DNA of 64,000 nt from an uncultured Paracoccaceae bacterium (GCA_947500005.1 CANMQJ010000007.1:124001-188000), one strand, 5' to 3'; counted from the stretch's first letter, positions 18,372 through 28,269 are shown. Translations and numbers: made by a program. The notes: generated from the sequence alone by a model not told the origin.

Positions 18372-19988
18372 ATGACCGATACCGACCCACGCGCCGCCGA
18401 CCTTTTGGCACAACGGCTTCACGAGGCGGGATGTCGCCACGCCTTCGGCATGCCCGGAGGAGAAGTCCTGACACTCGTCGATGCGCTGGAGCGGGCCGGG
18501 ATCGCATTTCATCTCGCCAAGCACGAAAACGCGGCAGGTTTCATGGCCGAAGCCGCGCATCACCGTGACGGCGCGCCCGCAATCCTTGTGGCGACACTGG
18601 GACCGGGCGCAATGAACGGCGTCAATGTCGTCGCCAACGCTTGGCAGGACCGCGTACCGATGATCGTTCTGACCGGCTGTGTCGATGCGGACGAGGCCCT
18701 GAGCTACACCCATCAGGTCATGGACCATCAGGCTGTCTTTCGCCCCATCACCAAAGCGAGTTTCCGGCTCACTCCGCAAGGCGCCGATATCATCGCCGAC
18801 CGCGCGGTATGTACGGCCATGGCGCAGCGCCCCGGCCCGGTCCATGTCGATGTTCCGATCTCTGTGGCGGATACGCGCGTATCGGTCAAACATCGGCGTG
18901 TCGTCTCACCTCCGGCCAACGCACCTGTGGGCGCGGCGATCGATGACGCTAGGGCCTGGCTAGCGGATGCCCGTCGACCGATCGCCCTGATCGGCCTCGA
19001 CACCCTGTCGGACGGATCCGCCCAACCGGTTCGCAAATTCCTCGAAGAGTTCAGGATCCCCTTCGTCACGACCTACAAGGCCAAGGGCCTCTTGCCGGAG
19101 GATCATCCGCTCTGCCTCGGCGCGGCGGGCTTGTCACCGCTGGCCGACAGCCACCTGCTGCCGCTTTTCGCGAAATCCGACCTGATCCTCTGCCTTGGCT
19201 ACGACCCGATCGAGATGCGCCCGGGCTGGCGTGAGGCCTGGGACCCAGAGCTTCAGCGGGTGATCGATATCGCGGCCGTACCGAACGACCACTACATGCA
19301 CCAGGCCGGCATCAACATCGTTGCACCGACCGGGCCGGCGCTGATTGCCTTGAGCGACGGCATCAGCCCGAATGATACCTGGCCGGACCAAGCCCCTGCC
19401 GCTACCCGCTCCGCGCTTGCACAAGCTTTTCCCGAGGATGGCGAGTGGGGACCTGCCGCGATCATTGCCGAAACCCGCGCCGTGCTTCCTCGCGAAACAC
19501 TGGCCACGGTGGACAGCGGCGCGCATCGCATCCTGCTCAGCCAGATGTGGCGGTGTTACGAGCCGCGCGGGCTGATCCAGTCCACCGGCTTGTGCACGAT
19601 GGGCTGCGCCTTGCCCATGGCGATCGGGCTGAAGCTCGCAGAACCGGAACGGCCCGTCATTTCGTTCAGCGGGGATGCCGGCTTCCTGATGATTGCCGGA
19701 GAACTCTCGACCGCCGCCGAGATGGGTGGCAACCCGATCTTTCTGGTGTTCGTCGATGCCAGCCTTGCGTTGATCGAGCTGAAGCAGCGCCAACGGCAGA
19801 TGCCCAACCGCGGGGTGGATTTCGCCCGACATGACTTTGCCTCCATAGGCCGCGCGTTCGGAGGTCATGGACACACGGTCCGCAACCGGTCCGAGCTGCG
19901 TGCGGCCTTGAGCGAGGCGATGGAGGCGGACCGTTTCACTGTCATCGCGGCCGAGATCGAGCGCGGGGCATATGACGGGCTGATCTGA
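18372..19988 (+). CDS. ThDP-dependent enzyme, acetolactate synthase-like
   Basis: 538 residues from ATG at 18372, preceded by AAGGATCT. The catalytic Glu of the Pyr domain is in KHENAAGFMAEA. The central domain includes LIGLDTLSDGS and the PP domain has SGDAGFLM, with VDASLALIELKQ where ND is normal, so the second Mg/ThDP ligand pair is altered at its first position. Overall it resembles AHAS-like enzymes rather than pyruvate decarboxylase. It is transcribed away from the other ThDP enzyme, and the two are only distantly similar to each other. They could act sequentially or on related substrates; the specific reaction is not recognisable. Confidence 0.8.
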   Translation: MTDTDPRAADLLAQRLHEAGCRHAFGMPGGEVLTLVDALERAGIAFHLAKHENAAGFMAEAAHHRDGAPAILVATLGPGAMNGVNVVANAWQDRVPMIVLTGCVDADEALSYTHQVMDHQAVFRPITKASFRLTPQGADIIADRAVCTAMAQRPGPVHVDVPISVADTRVSVKHRRVVSPPANAPVGAAIDDARAWLADARRPIALIGLDTLSDGSAQPVRKFLEEFRIPFVTTYKAKGLLPEDHPLCLGAAGLSPLADSHLLPLFAKSDLILCLGYDPIEMRPGWREAWDPELQRVIDIAAVPNDHYMHQAGINIVAPTGPALIALSDGISPNDTWPDQAPAATRSALAQAFPEDGEWGPAAIIAETRAVLPRETLATVDSGAHRILLSQMWRCYEPRGLIQSTGLCTMGCALPMAIGLKLAEPERPVISFSGDAGFLMIAGELSTAAEMGGNPIFLVFVDASLALIELKQRQRQMPNRGVDFARHDFASIGRAFGGHGHTVRNRSELRAALSEAMEADRFTVIAAEIERGAYDGLI

Positions 19989-20163
19989 CTCGTCACCCGC
20001 GGCCGCGGCGTGCCAGAAGCCGCGCTGCTGCGGCCTCGTTCGATCTGTCGCACTTCCGCTGTCCGATTGTCGGAGCTTCTACCCTTGCAATGGAGGAAGA
20101 GGTTCTAAAATATTACCCACCAATACATTTTGGATTAATCCCGCCAACGAACGGAGTTCGCCG
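19989..20163 (+). promoter_or_regulatory. Leader/promoter region of the mrp operon
   Basis: 175 bp without a gene. The right half (about 20105-20150) is markedly AT-rich for this genome and contains TAAAATATTACC and TTTTGGATTAAT, followed by CGGAG 8 bases before the GTG start of mrpA. This is the natural place for the mrp promoter; I could not assign -35/-10 boxes with confidence. Confidence 0.4.
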
Positions 20164-23040
20164 GTGTCCTTGTTCCTGATCGCGGCCCTGCCCTTCCTCG
20201 GGGCCGTCTTCCCTGCCCTGCTTGTCCGCGCGGGCCGCGATGCGGCCGCATCGGCTGCAGGGCTGACGACGTTTCTCGCCTTCGTAGGCCTTGTCATTCA
20301 CGCCCCCGCCGTGATGCGGGGCGAGGTCGTGATGGCCCGGTTCGACTGGATTCCGGTGCTGGGGCTCAACGCTAATTTCTTTCTCGACGGCTTGGGCCTG
20401 CTCTTTGCGGGGCTGATCCTGGGGATCGGGTTGCTCATCATTCTATATGCCCGGTTTTACCTGTCCCGAGAGGACCCGGTCGGGCAGTTCTACACCTACC
20501 TCCTGCTCTTTCAAGGCGCGATGGTGGGCATCGTTTTGAGTGACAACATCCTGCTTTTGCTCATTTTCTGGGAGCTCACCTCGCTCTCGTCATTCCTGTT
20601 GATCGGCTATTGGAAACACCTGCCCGAAGGCCGCCAAGGTGCGCGTATGGCGCTGGCGGTCACCGGCTCGGGTGGCCTTGCGATGATTGCGGGCATGTTG
20701 ATCCTGGGCAATATCGTGGGTTCCTACGACCTGAGCGTAATTCTCACCCAGAAGGAAGCGATCCAGGCCTCGCCCTACTACCTGCCTGCCCTCATCCTGA
20801 TCCTGCTGGGGTGCTTCACGAAATCCGCACAATTTCCCTTCCATTTCTGGCTGCCGCACGCGATGGCCGCGCCCACGCCCGTCTCGGCCTACCTGCATTC
20901 CGCAACAATGGTAAAAGCGGGCCTTTTCCTCATGGCGCGGATGTGGCCCGTCCTGGCGGGTACGCAGGAATGGTTCTACATCGTCGCCACCACCGGTCTT
21001 GTGACAATGCTGATCGGCGCGGTGATCGCGCTGTTCAAGGACGATCTCAAGGCACTGTTGGCCTTCTCGACCGTATCGCATCTGGGCCTGATCACGATGC
21101 TGCTGGGCTTCGGCACGAAGTTCGCGGCAGTCGCCGCCGTGTTCCATATCATCAACCACGCGACCTTCAAGGCCGCCCTCTTCATGAGCGCGGGCATCAT
21201 CGATCATGAGACGGGCACTCGCGACATCAAGCGTCTTGGCGGCTTGCGCCACCTGATGCCGTTGACCTTCACGCTCGCGACCGTCGCCGCGCTTTCGATG
21301 GCGGGCATTCCGCCCTTCAACGGCTTCATCTCGAAAGAGATGATGCTCGACGCGACCGTTCACGCGGAATGGCTGGACTCGCCATATATCGTTGCCGCAC
21401 TGGCCGCGGTCGCGGCCCTGTTCTCGGCGGCCTACTCCTTCCGCTTCATCGCACATGTGTTTCTGGGCAAAGAGCGCGACGACTATCCGCACCCGCCCCA
21501 TGACCCCGGTCCGGGGCTTTGGCTGTCACCGGCCATCCTGGTGACATTGGTTATCCTGATCGGCCTGTTCTCGAAAGCCGTGGCCGGCCCCCTTGTCGCG
21601 ACCGCCTCCTCGGCCGTGATCGGCGGCGAGGAACTGCCCTATTACTCGCTCAAGCTCTGGCACGGGTTCAACGCCGCGCTCTACATGTCGATTGCAGCCG
21701 TACTGGGTGGCGTGATCCTGCTAGCCCTTCACCGGCATCTGGAAAGGTTCTGGAATGCTCTGCCCCGTCCCGAAGCTAAGGCGATCTTCGAAGGGATCAT
21801 CGGCGCGTTCATTCGGTTCAGCCGCTGGGTGACGGACCGGCTGCATAACGGTGTGATCAGCCGCTATGCGGCCATCTTCGTTTTCTTCACCGTCGGGCTT
21901 GCCTGGTATGCCTATGCGACCGGCACGACCGGCCTGCCGACGCGTCCAACGCTCGAGGCCCCGCTGGTGCCGATCATCGGCTGGATCTGCCTTGTCGCGG
22001 CCACCTTGGCGATCATGTGGTTCCACCGTAACCGCCTGCTGGCGCTCGTGCTGATCGGGGTCGTGGGTTTGATGGTCTCGATGGCGTTCAACTATCTCTC
22101 GGCCCCCGACCTGGCCCTGACCCAGATCTCGGTCGAGGTTGTGACGATGATCCTGCTGCTTCTGTCGCTCAACTTCATGCCGACCGAAACCCCGGTGGAC
22201 AGTTCCACCCGCCGCAAGGTTCGCGATGCCGCGATCTCGATCGTGGCGGGGCTGGGCAGCGGCGGCTTGATATATGCCCTGATGACGCGGGATTTCGCCT
22301 TTCCGTCGATCTCGGAATATCACCTCGCCAACTCGTATTCAGGTGGCGGCGGGACCAACGTGGTGAACGTTATCCTCGTGGATTTCCGAGGCTTCGACAC
22401 CTTTGGCGAGATCATCGTTCTGGGCATCGCGGCTCTCATCATCTTTGCCCTGACCGAAAGCGTACTGGCCACGAATGTGCGCGCCTACCTTCTCAACCGA
22501 AAACCGCACTGGCCGCAATCAGGCGACGCGCATCCTCTGATGATGGTCGTCGTAACCCGCGTGATGATGCCCATCGCCCTCATGGTCGGCGCCTACATCT
22601 TCTTCCGGGGCCACAACCAGCCGGGCGGAGGTTTCATTGCAGGGCTCGTCGTCGCCATCGCCGTGCTGATGCAATACATGGCGAGCGGCTTTGCCTGGGC
22701 CACCGAGCGCCAGCGTCTGCCCTATCACGGCGTGATCGGCTGGGGCGTGCTGATCGCGGCGGCGACCGGTCTGGGGGCATGGTTCAACGACCTGCCCTTC
22801 CTGACCAGCGATTTCGGCTACGTGCATATCGAACCTCTCGAAGAGTTCGAACTTGCTACGGCAATGCTGTTCGACGTCGGCGTCTTCCTGGCTGTGCTGG
22901 GCGCCGTGATGCTGGCTCTTGAAAGCCTGTCGCGCTTCGCATGGCAACCGGGAATGGTCAGCGAACACGCGATGGACATCAACCCGATGCGCGATGACCC
23001 GCCGTCAGGGGCAGCAGAAGACAAAGAGGGACAAGCCTGA
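20164..23040 (+). CDS. mrpA: Mrp monovalent cation/H+ antiporter subunit A with fused MrpB domain
   Basis: 958 residues, GTG start with CGGAG eight bases upstream. Some 20 hydrophobic segments. The NuoL-like proton-translocating core occupies about residues 1-520 (HFWLPHAMAAPTPVSAYLHSATMVKAG is its diagnostic segment, with the conserved lysine in MVKAG). It is followed by the MrpA-specific C-terminal extension, and residues about 780-930 form the MnhB/MrpB domain (FFRGHNQPGGGFIAGL). The AB fusion is usual in alphaproteobacteria (PhaAB type). The complex exchanges Na+ or K+ for H+ across the inner membrane and supports pH and salt tolerance. First gene of a six-gene operon with overlaps or minimal gaps. 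Confidence 0.95.
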   Translation: MSLFLIAALPFLGAVFPALLVRAGRDAAASAAGLTTFLAFVGLVIHAPAVMRGEVVMARFDWIPVLGLNANFFLDGLGLLFAGLILGIGLLIILYARFYLSREDPVGQFYTYLLLFQGAMVGIVLSDNILLLLIFWELTSLSSFLLIGYWKHLPEGRQGARMALAVTGSGGLAMIAGMLILGNIVGSYDLSVILTQKEAIQASPYYLPALILILLGCFTKSAQFPFHFWLPHAMAAPTPVSAYLHSATMVKAGLFLMARMWPVLAGTQEWFYIVATTGLVTMLIGAVIALFKDDLKALLAFSTVSHLGLITMLLGFGTKFAAVAAVFHIINHATFKAALFMSAGIIDHETGTRDIKRLGGLRHLMPLTFTLATVAALSMAGIPPFNGFISKEMMLDATVHAEWLDSPYIVAALAAVAALFSAAYSFRFIAHVFLGKERDDYPHPPHDPGPGLWLSPAILVTLVILIGLFSKAVAGPLVATASSAVIGGEELPYYSLKLWHGFNAALYMSIAAVLGGVILLALHRHLERFWNALPRPEAKAIFEGIIGAFIRFSRWVTDRLHNGVISRYAAIFVFFTVGLAWYAYATGTTGLPTRPTLEAPLVPIIGWICLVAATLAIMWFHRNRLLALVLIGVVGLMVSMAFNYLSAPDLALTQISVEVVTMILLLLSLNFMPTETPVDSSTRRKVRDAAISIVAGLGSGGLIYALMTRDFAFPSISEYHLANSYSGGGGTNVVNVILVDFRGFDTFGEIIVLGIAALIIFALTESVLATNVRAYLLNRKPHWPQSGDAHPLMMVVVTRVMMPIALMVGAYIFFRGHNQPGGGFIAGLVVAIAVLMQYMASGFAWATERQRLPYHGVIGWGVLIAAATGLGAWFNDLPFLTSDFGYVHIEPLEEFELATAMLFDVGVFLAVLGAVMLALESLSRFAWQPGMVSEHAMDINPMRDDPPSGAAEDKEGQA

Positions 23041-23041
23041 C

Positions 23042-23392
23042 ATGGAGTTTCTACTCGCTTCCGCGGTTGGCGTGATGACCGCCGCCGGGATCTTCCTGAT
23101 CCTGCGCCGCCGCACCTTTCCCGTGATCCTCGGCCTGTCGCTGGTGACCTATGCCGTAAACGCGTTTCTCTTTGCCACAGGACGGCTTGCGCTCAACGCG
23201 CCCCCGGTGCTGAACAAGTACGAGGACGTCGCTTATACCGACCCGCTCCCGCAGGCGCTGGTCCTGACGGCGATCGTGATCTCGTTCGGGATGACGGCTG
23301 TGATCGTGATGATCGCGCTCAGCGCTTATCTGACCACAAAGAACGACCATATCGACATTTCCGTCGACAAGAAGACGGGGGAGGAGCGATGA
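23042..23392 (+). CDS. mrpC: Mrp antiporter subunit C
   Basis: 116 residues, ATG one base after the mrpA stop. NuoK-like protein with three membrane helices; YAVNAFLFATGRL and the strongly conserved DPLPQALVLTAIVI(S/G) segment identify MrpC/MnhC. The C-terminus is short and charged. It overlaps mrpD by 4 bp (ATGA), so translation is coupled. Confidence 0.93.
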   Translation: MEFLLASAVGVMTAAGIFLILRRRTFPVILGLSLVTYAVNAFLFATGRLALNAPPVLNKYEDVAYTDPLPQALVLTAIVISFGMTAVIVMIALSAYLTTKNDHIDISVDKKTGEER

Positions 23393-24936
23393 ACCACTGG
23401 ATCATTGCGCCGGTCGTACTGCCCGCGATCGTCGCCCCCTTCATCGTCATGGTGCTGCGTCACCATCTGGACCTCCAGCGGATCTTTTCAGTCGCGGGTT
23501 GCCTCGGCCTGCTGGGGATCGCGGCGACGCTGGTCGCACAGGCCTCGACGGGTGACATCCAGACCTATGAACTGGGTAACTGGCCGGCGCCCTTCGGTAT
23601 CGTTCTGGTGCTCGACCGGCTTTCCGCCCTCATGGTGGGGTTGACCGCCATCCTGGCACTGCCCATCGTTCTGTACGCGATAGGATCCGGCTGGGACGAG
23701 CGCGGGCAGCACTTCCATGCCCTTTTCCAGTTCCAGCTGATGGGGGTCTGTGGCGCCTTTCTGACCGGGGATGCCTTCAACCTCTTCGTGTTCTTCGAGG
23801 TCCTGCTGATCGCCTCCTACGGCCTGATGACCCATGGCGGCGGGGCCGTGCGGTTGAAGGCGGGTGTGCAATACGTGACCTACAACCTGCTCGGCTCGAC
23901 GCTGTTCCTCTTCGCGCTCGGGACGCTCTATGCCGTGACGGGCACGTTGAACATGGCCGATCTGGCCGTTCGCGTGGCGCAGATCCCGGCCGAGGATACG
24001 GCGCTGCTGCGCGTCGGCGCGGCGCTGCTCCTGCTGGTCTTCTCGATCAAGGCCGCTGTTCTGCCGCTTCATTTCTGGCTGCCGTCGAGCTATGCCAACG
24101 CGCCTTTCCCCGTGGCCGCTCTCTTCGCCATCATGACCAAGGTCGGCGCCTATGCGATCCTTCGCGTCTACACGCTGGTCTTCGGCCCCGAGCTCGATGC
24201 GACGGCAGGACTGATCGCCGCCTGGATGCTGCCCGCCGCGCTTGTCACCCTGGCTGTCGGGGCGATTGGTGTACTGGGCGCACGACAAATCGGGCGCCTG
24301 ATGGCTTTCGGTGTCATCACATCGATGGGCACGCTTTTGGTCGCAATCGCCCTGTTCACGCCCGAGGCGACCTCTGCTGGCCTGTATTACATGATGCACT
24401 CGACGCTGGCGGCCGCGCTTCTGTTCCTGGTGGCCGACCTGATCAACAACCGCCGGGGCGCTGCGATCTTTCCCACGCATCCGATGCAGCAATCCGGGCT
24501 GATCGCAGGTTTGTTCTTCATTGGGGCGATCGCACTGGCGGGCATGCCGCCGCTTTCCGGCTTCATCGGCAAGCTGCTGGTCATGGACGCCGCCCGGGAA
24601 TCGCCCAATTACTGGGTCGTCTGGGCCGTGATCCTGATCAGTTCCTTCGTCGTCATCGTCGGGATGGCGCGCGCGGGTTCGCAGATCTTCTGGAAAAGCC
24701 ATGACGCCGAACATGCCCCCGAACCCGCGGATGACGGAGAGGACGTGATGCCCCTGCCGGCGCCGCCGGAACCGCAGCCAGGCCTGGCCTTCGCATCGGT
24801 TTTCGCGCTTGTCGCGGGGCTGGCAGCGCTCACGCTGTTCGCGGGGCCCGCCACGACCTATACAGAGGGTATCGCCAACCAGCTTTTCGCGCCCCAGACC
24901 TATATCGACGCCGTGCTCAAGGGAGAGAGTGAATGA
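23389..24936 (+). CDS. mrpD: Mrp antiporter subunit D
   Basis: 515 residues with about 14 membrane segments. NuoN/NuoL-like proton channel subunit. The central HFWLPSSYANAPFPVAALFA segment with MTKVGAYAILR carries the conserved lysines of the antiporter-like family. A charged loop with many Asp and Glu lies near residue 445, before the last helix. It overlaps mrpC and mrpE by 4 bp each. It is expected to form the second proton-translocating module of the Mrp complex. Confidence 0.94.
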   Translation: MNHWIIAPVVLPAIVAPFIVMVLRHHLDLQRIFSVAGCLGLLGIAATLVAQASTGDIQTYELGNWPAPFGIVLVLDRLSALMVGLTAILALPIVLYAIGSGWDERGQHFHALFQFQLMGVCGAFLTGDAFNLFVFFEVLLIASYGLMTHGGGAVRLKAGVQYVTYNLLGSTLFLFALGTLYAVTGTLNMADLAVRVAQIPAEDTALLRVGAALLLLVFSIKAAVLPLHFWLPSSYANAPFPVAALFAIMTKVGAYAILRVYTLVFGPELDATAGLIAAWMLPAALVTLAVGAIGVLGARQIGRLMAFGVITSMGTLLVAIALFTPEATSAGLYYMMHSTLAAALLFLVADLINNRRGAAIFPTHPMQQSGLIAGLFFIGAIALAGMPPLSGFIGKLLVMDAARESPNYWVVWAVILISSFVVIVGMARAGSQIFWKSHDAEHAPEPADDGEDVMPLPAPPEPQPGLAFASVFALVAGLAALTLFAGPATTYTEGIANQLFAPQTYIDAVLKGESE

Positions 24937-25430
24937 ACCTGCTCCGACGCGTCTTCCCGCACCCGCATCTCACCATCCTGCTGACCATTGTCTGGATGCT
25001 GATGGTGAATACGCCATCGCTCAATTCCCTGCTCTTCGGCCTATTCCTCGGTATCGTCATCCCCTTCATTACCCAGCCGTGGTGGCCCAGCCGTCCACGG
25101 CTGCGGAACTGGCCGATGATCGTGGAGTATTTCCTGATCGTTCTTTGGGATATCGTCGTGGCGAATGTCACCGTGGCCTACATCATCCTGTTCAAGCGCG
25201 ACGATGCCCGCAAACCCAACTGGGTGGCGATACCGCTGGAGCTGCGCTCGCCCGAAGCGATCACCGTGCTAGCCGGGACGATCACGATGACGCCCGGCAC
25301 GGTCAGCTGCGACCTCTCGGCGCAAGGCCATAACCTGCTGGTCCATTGCCTCGACGCACCCTACCCCGAAGCCGTGCGCGACCAGATCAAGGCCCGCTAT
25401 GAACGCCGTCTGAAGGAGATTTTCGAATGA
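24933..25430 (+). CDS. mrpE: Mrp antiporter subunit E
   Basis: 165 residues with two or three N-terminal membrane helices and a soluble C-terminal domain. MrpE hallmarks are the ITMTPGTVS segment and IPLELRSPEA before it, then LLVHCLDA. Overlaps mrpD and mrpF by 4 bp (ATGA junctions). MrpE contributes to complex assembly and cation access; length is typical. Confidence 0.93.
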   Translation: MNLLRRVFPHPHLTILLTIVWMLMVNTPSLNSLLFGLFLGIVIPFITQPWWPSRPRLRNWPMIVEYFLIVLWDIVVANVTVAYIILFKRDDARKPNWVAIPLELRSPEAITVLAGTITMTPGTVSCDLSAQGHNLLVHCLDAPYPEAVRDQIKARYERRLKEIFE

Positions 25431-25696
25431 TCCTCTACGCCATCTACTTCACCTTCGCCTGTTTCGGCGCGGCGGTCCTGATGTGCCTGTGGCGCATCAT
25501 CACTGCGGACGGGGTTGGTACGCGCGTTCTCGCGCTCGACACGATGGTGATCAACACCATCGCGCTCATGATCCTCTACGGGGTCTCCGCCGGCACCGAG
25601 ATCTTCTTCGAGGCCGCCATGATCATCGCGATGCTGGGCTTTGTCTCGACAGTGGCCTACGCGCGTTTCATGCTTCGCGGCAATATCATCGAGTGA
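25427..25696 (+). CDS. mrpF: Mrp antiporter subunit F
   Basis: 89 residues, three membrane helices. Contains the MrpF signatures RIITADGVGTRVLALDTMVIN and a helix ending STVAYARFM. Overlaps mrpE by 4 bp and lies 7 bp before mrpG. Confidence 0.92.
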   Translation: MILYAIYFTFACFGAAVLMCLWRIITADGVGTRVLALDTMVINTIALMILYGVSAGTEIFFEAAMIIAMLGFVSTVAYARFMLRGNIIE

Positions 25697-25703
25697 GGTT
25701 GAC

Positions 25704-26090
25704 ATGGAAACCGTTCTCGAAGGGTTGATCGCCTTCTTCCTGATCGTCTCCGGGGTCTTCGGCTTCGTCGGCTCCTATGGCATGATCAAGCTCAAGGACC
25801 CGATGTCGCGCTTGCACGCGCCGACAAAGGCCACCACCCTGGGCGTGGGCGGCGTGCTGATCGCCTCGATTCTGCATTCCGTGGTGATCGAGGGGTACCT
25901 GTCGCTGCACGAATTGCTGATCACGCTTTTCCTGTTCCTGACCGCCCCGGTTACGGCCCTTTTCATCGCCAAATGGCATATCCATCGCCACGAGCAGCCC
26001 AAGGATCTGCCCAGTTGCGGCGCCGACCAACTATGGGCCACCCATGCGGTCGCCCCCGATGAGGATGTGCCCGGCCACAAGACGTACTGA
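25704..26090 (+). CDS. mrpG: Mrp antiporter subunit G
   Basis: 128 residues from ATG at 25704, which follows GTGAGGTTGAC. Three helices with the MrpG signature SYGMIKLKDPMSRLHAPTKATTLGVG. The C-terminal 30 residues are polar and extend past the minimal family length. Last gene of the mrp operon; the next gene starts 10 bp downstream and might be read through. Confidence 0.92.
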   Translation: METVLEGLIAFFLIVSGVFGFVGSYGMIKLKDPMSRLHAPTKATTLGVGGVLIASILHSVVIEGYLSLHELLITLFLFLTAPVTALFIAKWHIHRHEQPKDLPSCGADQLWATHAVAPDEDVPGHKTY

Positions 26091-26099
26091 CACTACCCT

Positions 26100-28256
26100 A
26101 TGAAAACCCCTCCCCTACCCCTGACGCGCGACCTTGTTCTGGTGGGCGGGGGGCATACACACGCTCTTGTCCTGCGGAAATGGGGCATGAATCCCTTGCC
26201 AGGTGCGCGGCTGACGGTCATCACCACGGGGCCGACCGCGCCCTATTCGGGAATGCTCCCTGGCTTCGTGGCCGGGCATTATTCGCGCGACGCGCTCGAT
26301 ATCGATCTTGTCCAGCTTTCGCGCTTTGCGGGCGCACGTGTCGTTCTGGGCGCGGCCGAAGGCATCGACCCGGAGCGGCGTGAAATCCATGTCTCCGGAC
26401 GGCCCCCAATCGCCTTCGACGTGGCCTCGATCAACGTGGGCATTACCAGCGACATGCCCCGGCTGCCCGGTTTCGCGGAATACGCGATCCCGGCAAAGCC
26501 ACTGGGACCTTTCGCATCGGCCTGGTCGGAATATCTTTCGGGCGATGGACCTGCATCCGTGGCGATAATAGGCGGCGGTGTGGCGGGCGCCGAACTTGCC
26601 ATGGCAATGGCCCATGCGCTGAAGAAACGGAGCCGGCCCGCACGTATCTCGATCGTGGACGCCGACACGGCCCTTCCCGGTCTCGGTGCCCCGGCCGTCG
26701 CGCGGATCCGCCGGGCGCTGGACCGTCTGGGGGTGAGGTTGCTGGAACAACGCGCCGTTACGGCCATCACGCACGAAGGCGTCGAGACGGATCAAGGCCT
26801 GGTCGAGGCCCAATTCATCACCGGCGCGGCCGGAGCGCGACCATATCCGTGGCTCGCCGAAAGCGGGCTGGAGGTCGTGGATGGCTTCATCAAGGTCGGC
26901 CCTCGCCTGCAATCCAGCGACCCGGCGATCTTTGCCGCCGGAGACTGCGCGCATCTGGGCCACGATCCACGCCCCAAGGCGGGCGTCTATGCTGTGCGCG
27001 AGGCACCCATTCTTCATGACAACCTGCGCGCAGCGCTTGGGGCGGGACAGATGCGCGACTATCGCCCGCAACGGGATTACCTCAAATTGATCTCGCTGGG
27101 ACGCAAGGCAGCACTGGCAGAACGGTTCGGCCTGACCCTGGCGGGCGCCCTCATGTGGCGCTGGAAGGATCATATCGACCGGAAATTCATGGACCGGTTC
27201 CGCGATCTGCCGACGATGGCACAACCGCCCTTGCCCCGCCACCATGCCGATGACTTGCAGGAAGCCCTGGGCGAGAAACCGATGTGCGGCGGCTGCGGCG
27301 CCAAGGTGGGACGGGGCGCGCTTCGCACGGCGTTGGAAAGGCTCCCACACTCCGAACGCGCCGATGTAACCTCGCTGCCGGGTGACGACGCGGCCCTTCT
27401 GAGCACTGGAGGCGTGCGTCAGGTTATCAGCACCGATCACCTGCGCAGCGTGACCGAGGACCCGTTCCTTATGACCAGAATCGCCGCCGTTCACGCATTG
27501 GGGGACATCTGGGCGATGGGCGCCGCACCACAGGCGGCGACACTCACCGTCATCCTTCCGCGCATGTCCGCCGAGTTGCAGGAACGCACCTTGTCCGAGA
27601 TCATCTCCGCCGCCCATCGCGTCATGCGCGGCGCCGGGGCCGAAATTGTCGGCGGGCACAGTTCGATGGGTGATGAGACGACCATCGGCTTCACCGTGAC
27701 AGGCCTTCTCGAGGGCGAGGCGATCACCCTTTCCGGCGCCCGACCCGGCGATGCTTTGGTCCTTACCAAGCCGATCGGGAGCGGCGTGCTGATGGCTGCC
27801 GAGATGGCCGGCATCGCGGCGGGGGCCGATGTGGCGGTGGCCTATGACTTGATGACCCAGCCGCAGGGTGAGGCCGCGCGCATCCTGTCCGGCGCGCACG
27901 CGATGACCGACGTCACCGGGTTCGGACTGGCGGGGCATCTGAACGGGATCTGCGAGGCTTCGAATTGCGGCGCGAGCCTCGATCTCGATGCCATACCCAC
28001 AATGCCCGGGGCCGAAGCGCTAAGCGCGTCTGGAACCCGTTCGACCATCTTTGCCGAGAATCGCATGCTCGCCCCGGACCTGCCCCAGGGAGGAAAGGCC
28101 GACCTGCTGTTCGATCCGCAAACGTCAGGGGGCCTGCTGGCTGCGGTGGAGGCAGGAGAGGCCGACGCGCTGTTGGCCGACCTTCGGAAGGCGGGATTGG
28201 AGGCCGCGCGGATCGGGGTTGTCACTGCGCAAACCGGGCTTCGCCTGAACCGCTGA
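26100..28256 (+). CDS. selD: FAD-dependent oxidoreductase/selenide,water dikinase fusion
   Basis: 718 residues. Residues 1 to about 385 form a pyridine nucleotide-disulfide oxidoreductase-type FAD protein: GGGHTHALVLR at the N-terminus, the second dinucleotide site IIGGGVAGAELAMAMA, and AAGDCAHL for FAD binding. Residues about 390-718 are SelD: CGGCGAK at 396-402, where Cys399 and Lys402 take the positions of the E. coli Cys17 and Lys20 pair, then GDDAAL, a STDHLRS segment and DVTGFGLAGHL. SelD makes selenophosphate from selenide and ATP. The oxidoreductase half may supply reduced selenium (inference). The neighbour mnmH uses selenophosphate, which supports the call. No Sec codon is needed because Cys is encoded. 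No clear Shine-Dalgarno precedes the start, consistent with coupling to mrpG. Confidence 0.92.
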   Translation: MKTPPLPLTRDLVLVGGGHTHALVLRKWGMNPLPGARLTVITTGPTAPYSGMLPGFVAGHYSRDALDIDLVQLSRFAGARVVLGAAEGIDPERREIHVSGRPPIAFDVASINVGITSDMPRLPGFAEYAIPAKPLGPFASAWSEYLSGDGPASVAIIGGGVAGAELAMAMAHALKKRSRPARISIVDADTALPGLGAPAVARIRRALDRLGVRLLEQRAVTAITHEGVETDQGLVEAQFITGAAGARPYPWLAESGLEVVDGFIKVGPRLQSSDPAIFAAGDCAHLGHDPRPKAGVYAVREAPILHDNLRAALGAGQMRDYRPQRDYLKLISLGRKAALAERFGLTLAGALMWRWKDHIDRKFMDRFRDLPTMAQPPLPRHHADDLQEALGEKPMCGGCGAKVGRGALRTALERLPHSERADVTSLPGDDAALLSTGGVRQVISTDHLRSVTEDPFLMTRIAAVHALGDIWAMGAAPQAATLTVILPRMSAELQERTLSEIISAAHRVMRGAGAEIVGGHSSMGDETTIGFTVTGLLEGEAITLSGARPGDALVLTKPIGSGVLMAAEMAGIAAGADVAVAYDLMTQPQGEAARILSGAHAMTDVTGFGLAGHLNGICEASNCGASLDLDAIPTMPGAEALSASGTRSTIFAENRMLAPDLPQGGKADLLFDPQTSGGLLAAVEAGEADALLADLRKAGLEAARIGVVTAQTGLRLNR

Positions 28257-28269
28257 CCAAAGCGGTCAG
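28253..28269. terminator. Short bidirectional hairpin at selD/mnmH convergence
   Basis: CTGACC at 28253-28258 and GGTCAG at 28264-28269 form a 6-bp stem around AAAGC, spanning both stop codons of the convergent genes. On the + strand it is followed by ACCCTTTG. It is a weak terminator by sequence alone. Confidence 0.4.

Noticed and set aside
16656..18893. 745-residue version of the ThDP enzyme
   Set aside because: The N-terminal 229 codons are antisense to the neighbouring gene; strong AGGAGGT and family length place the start at 18206.
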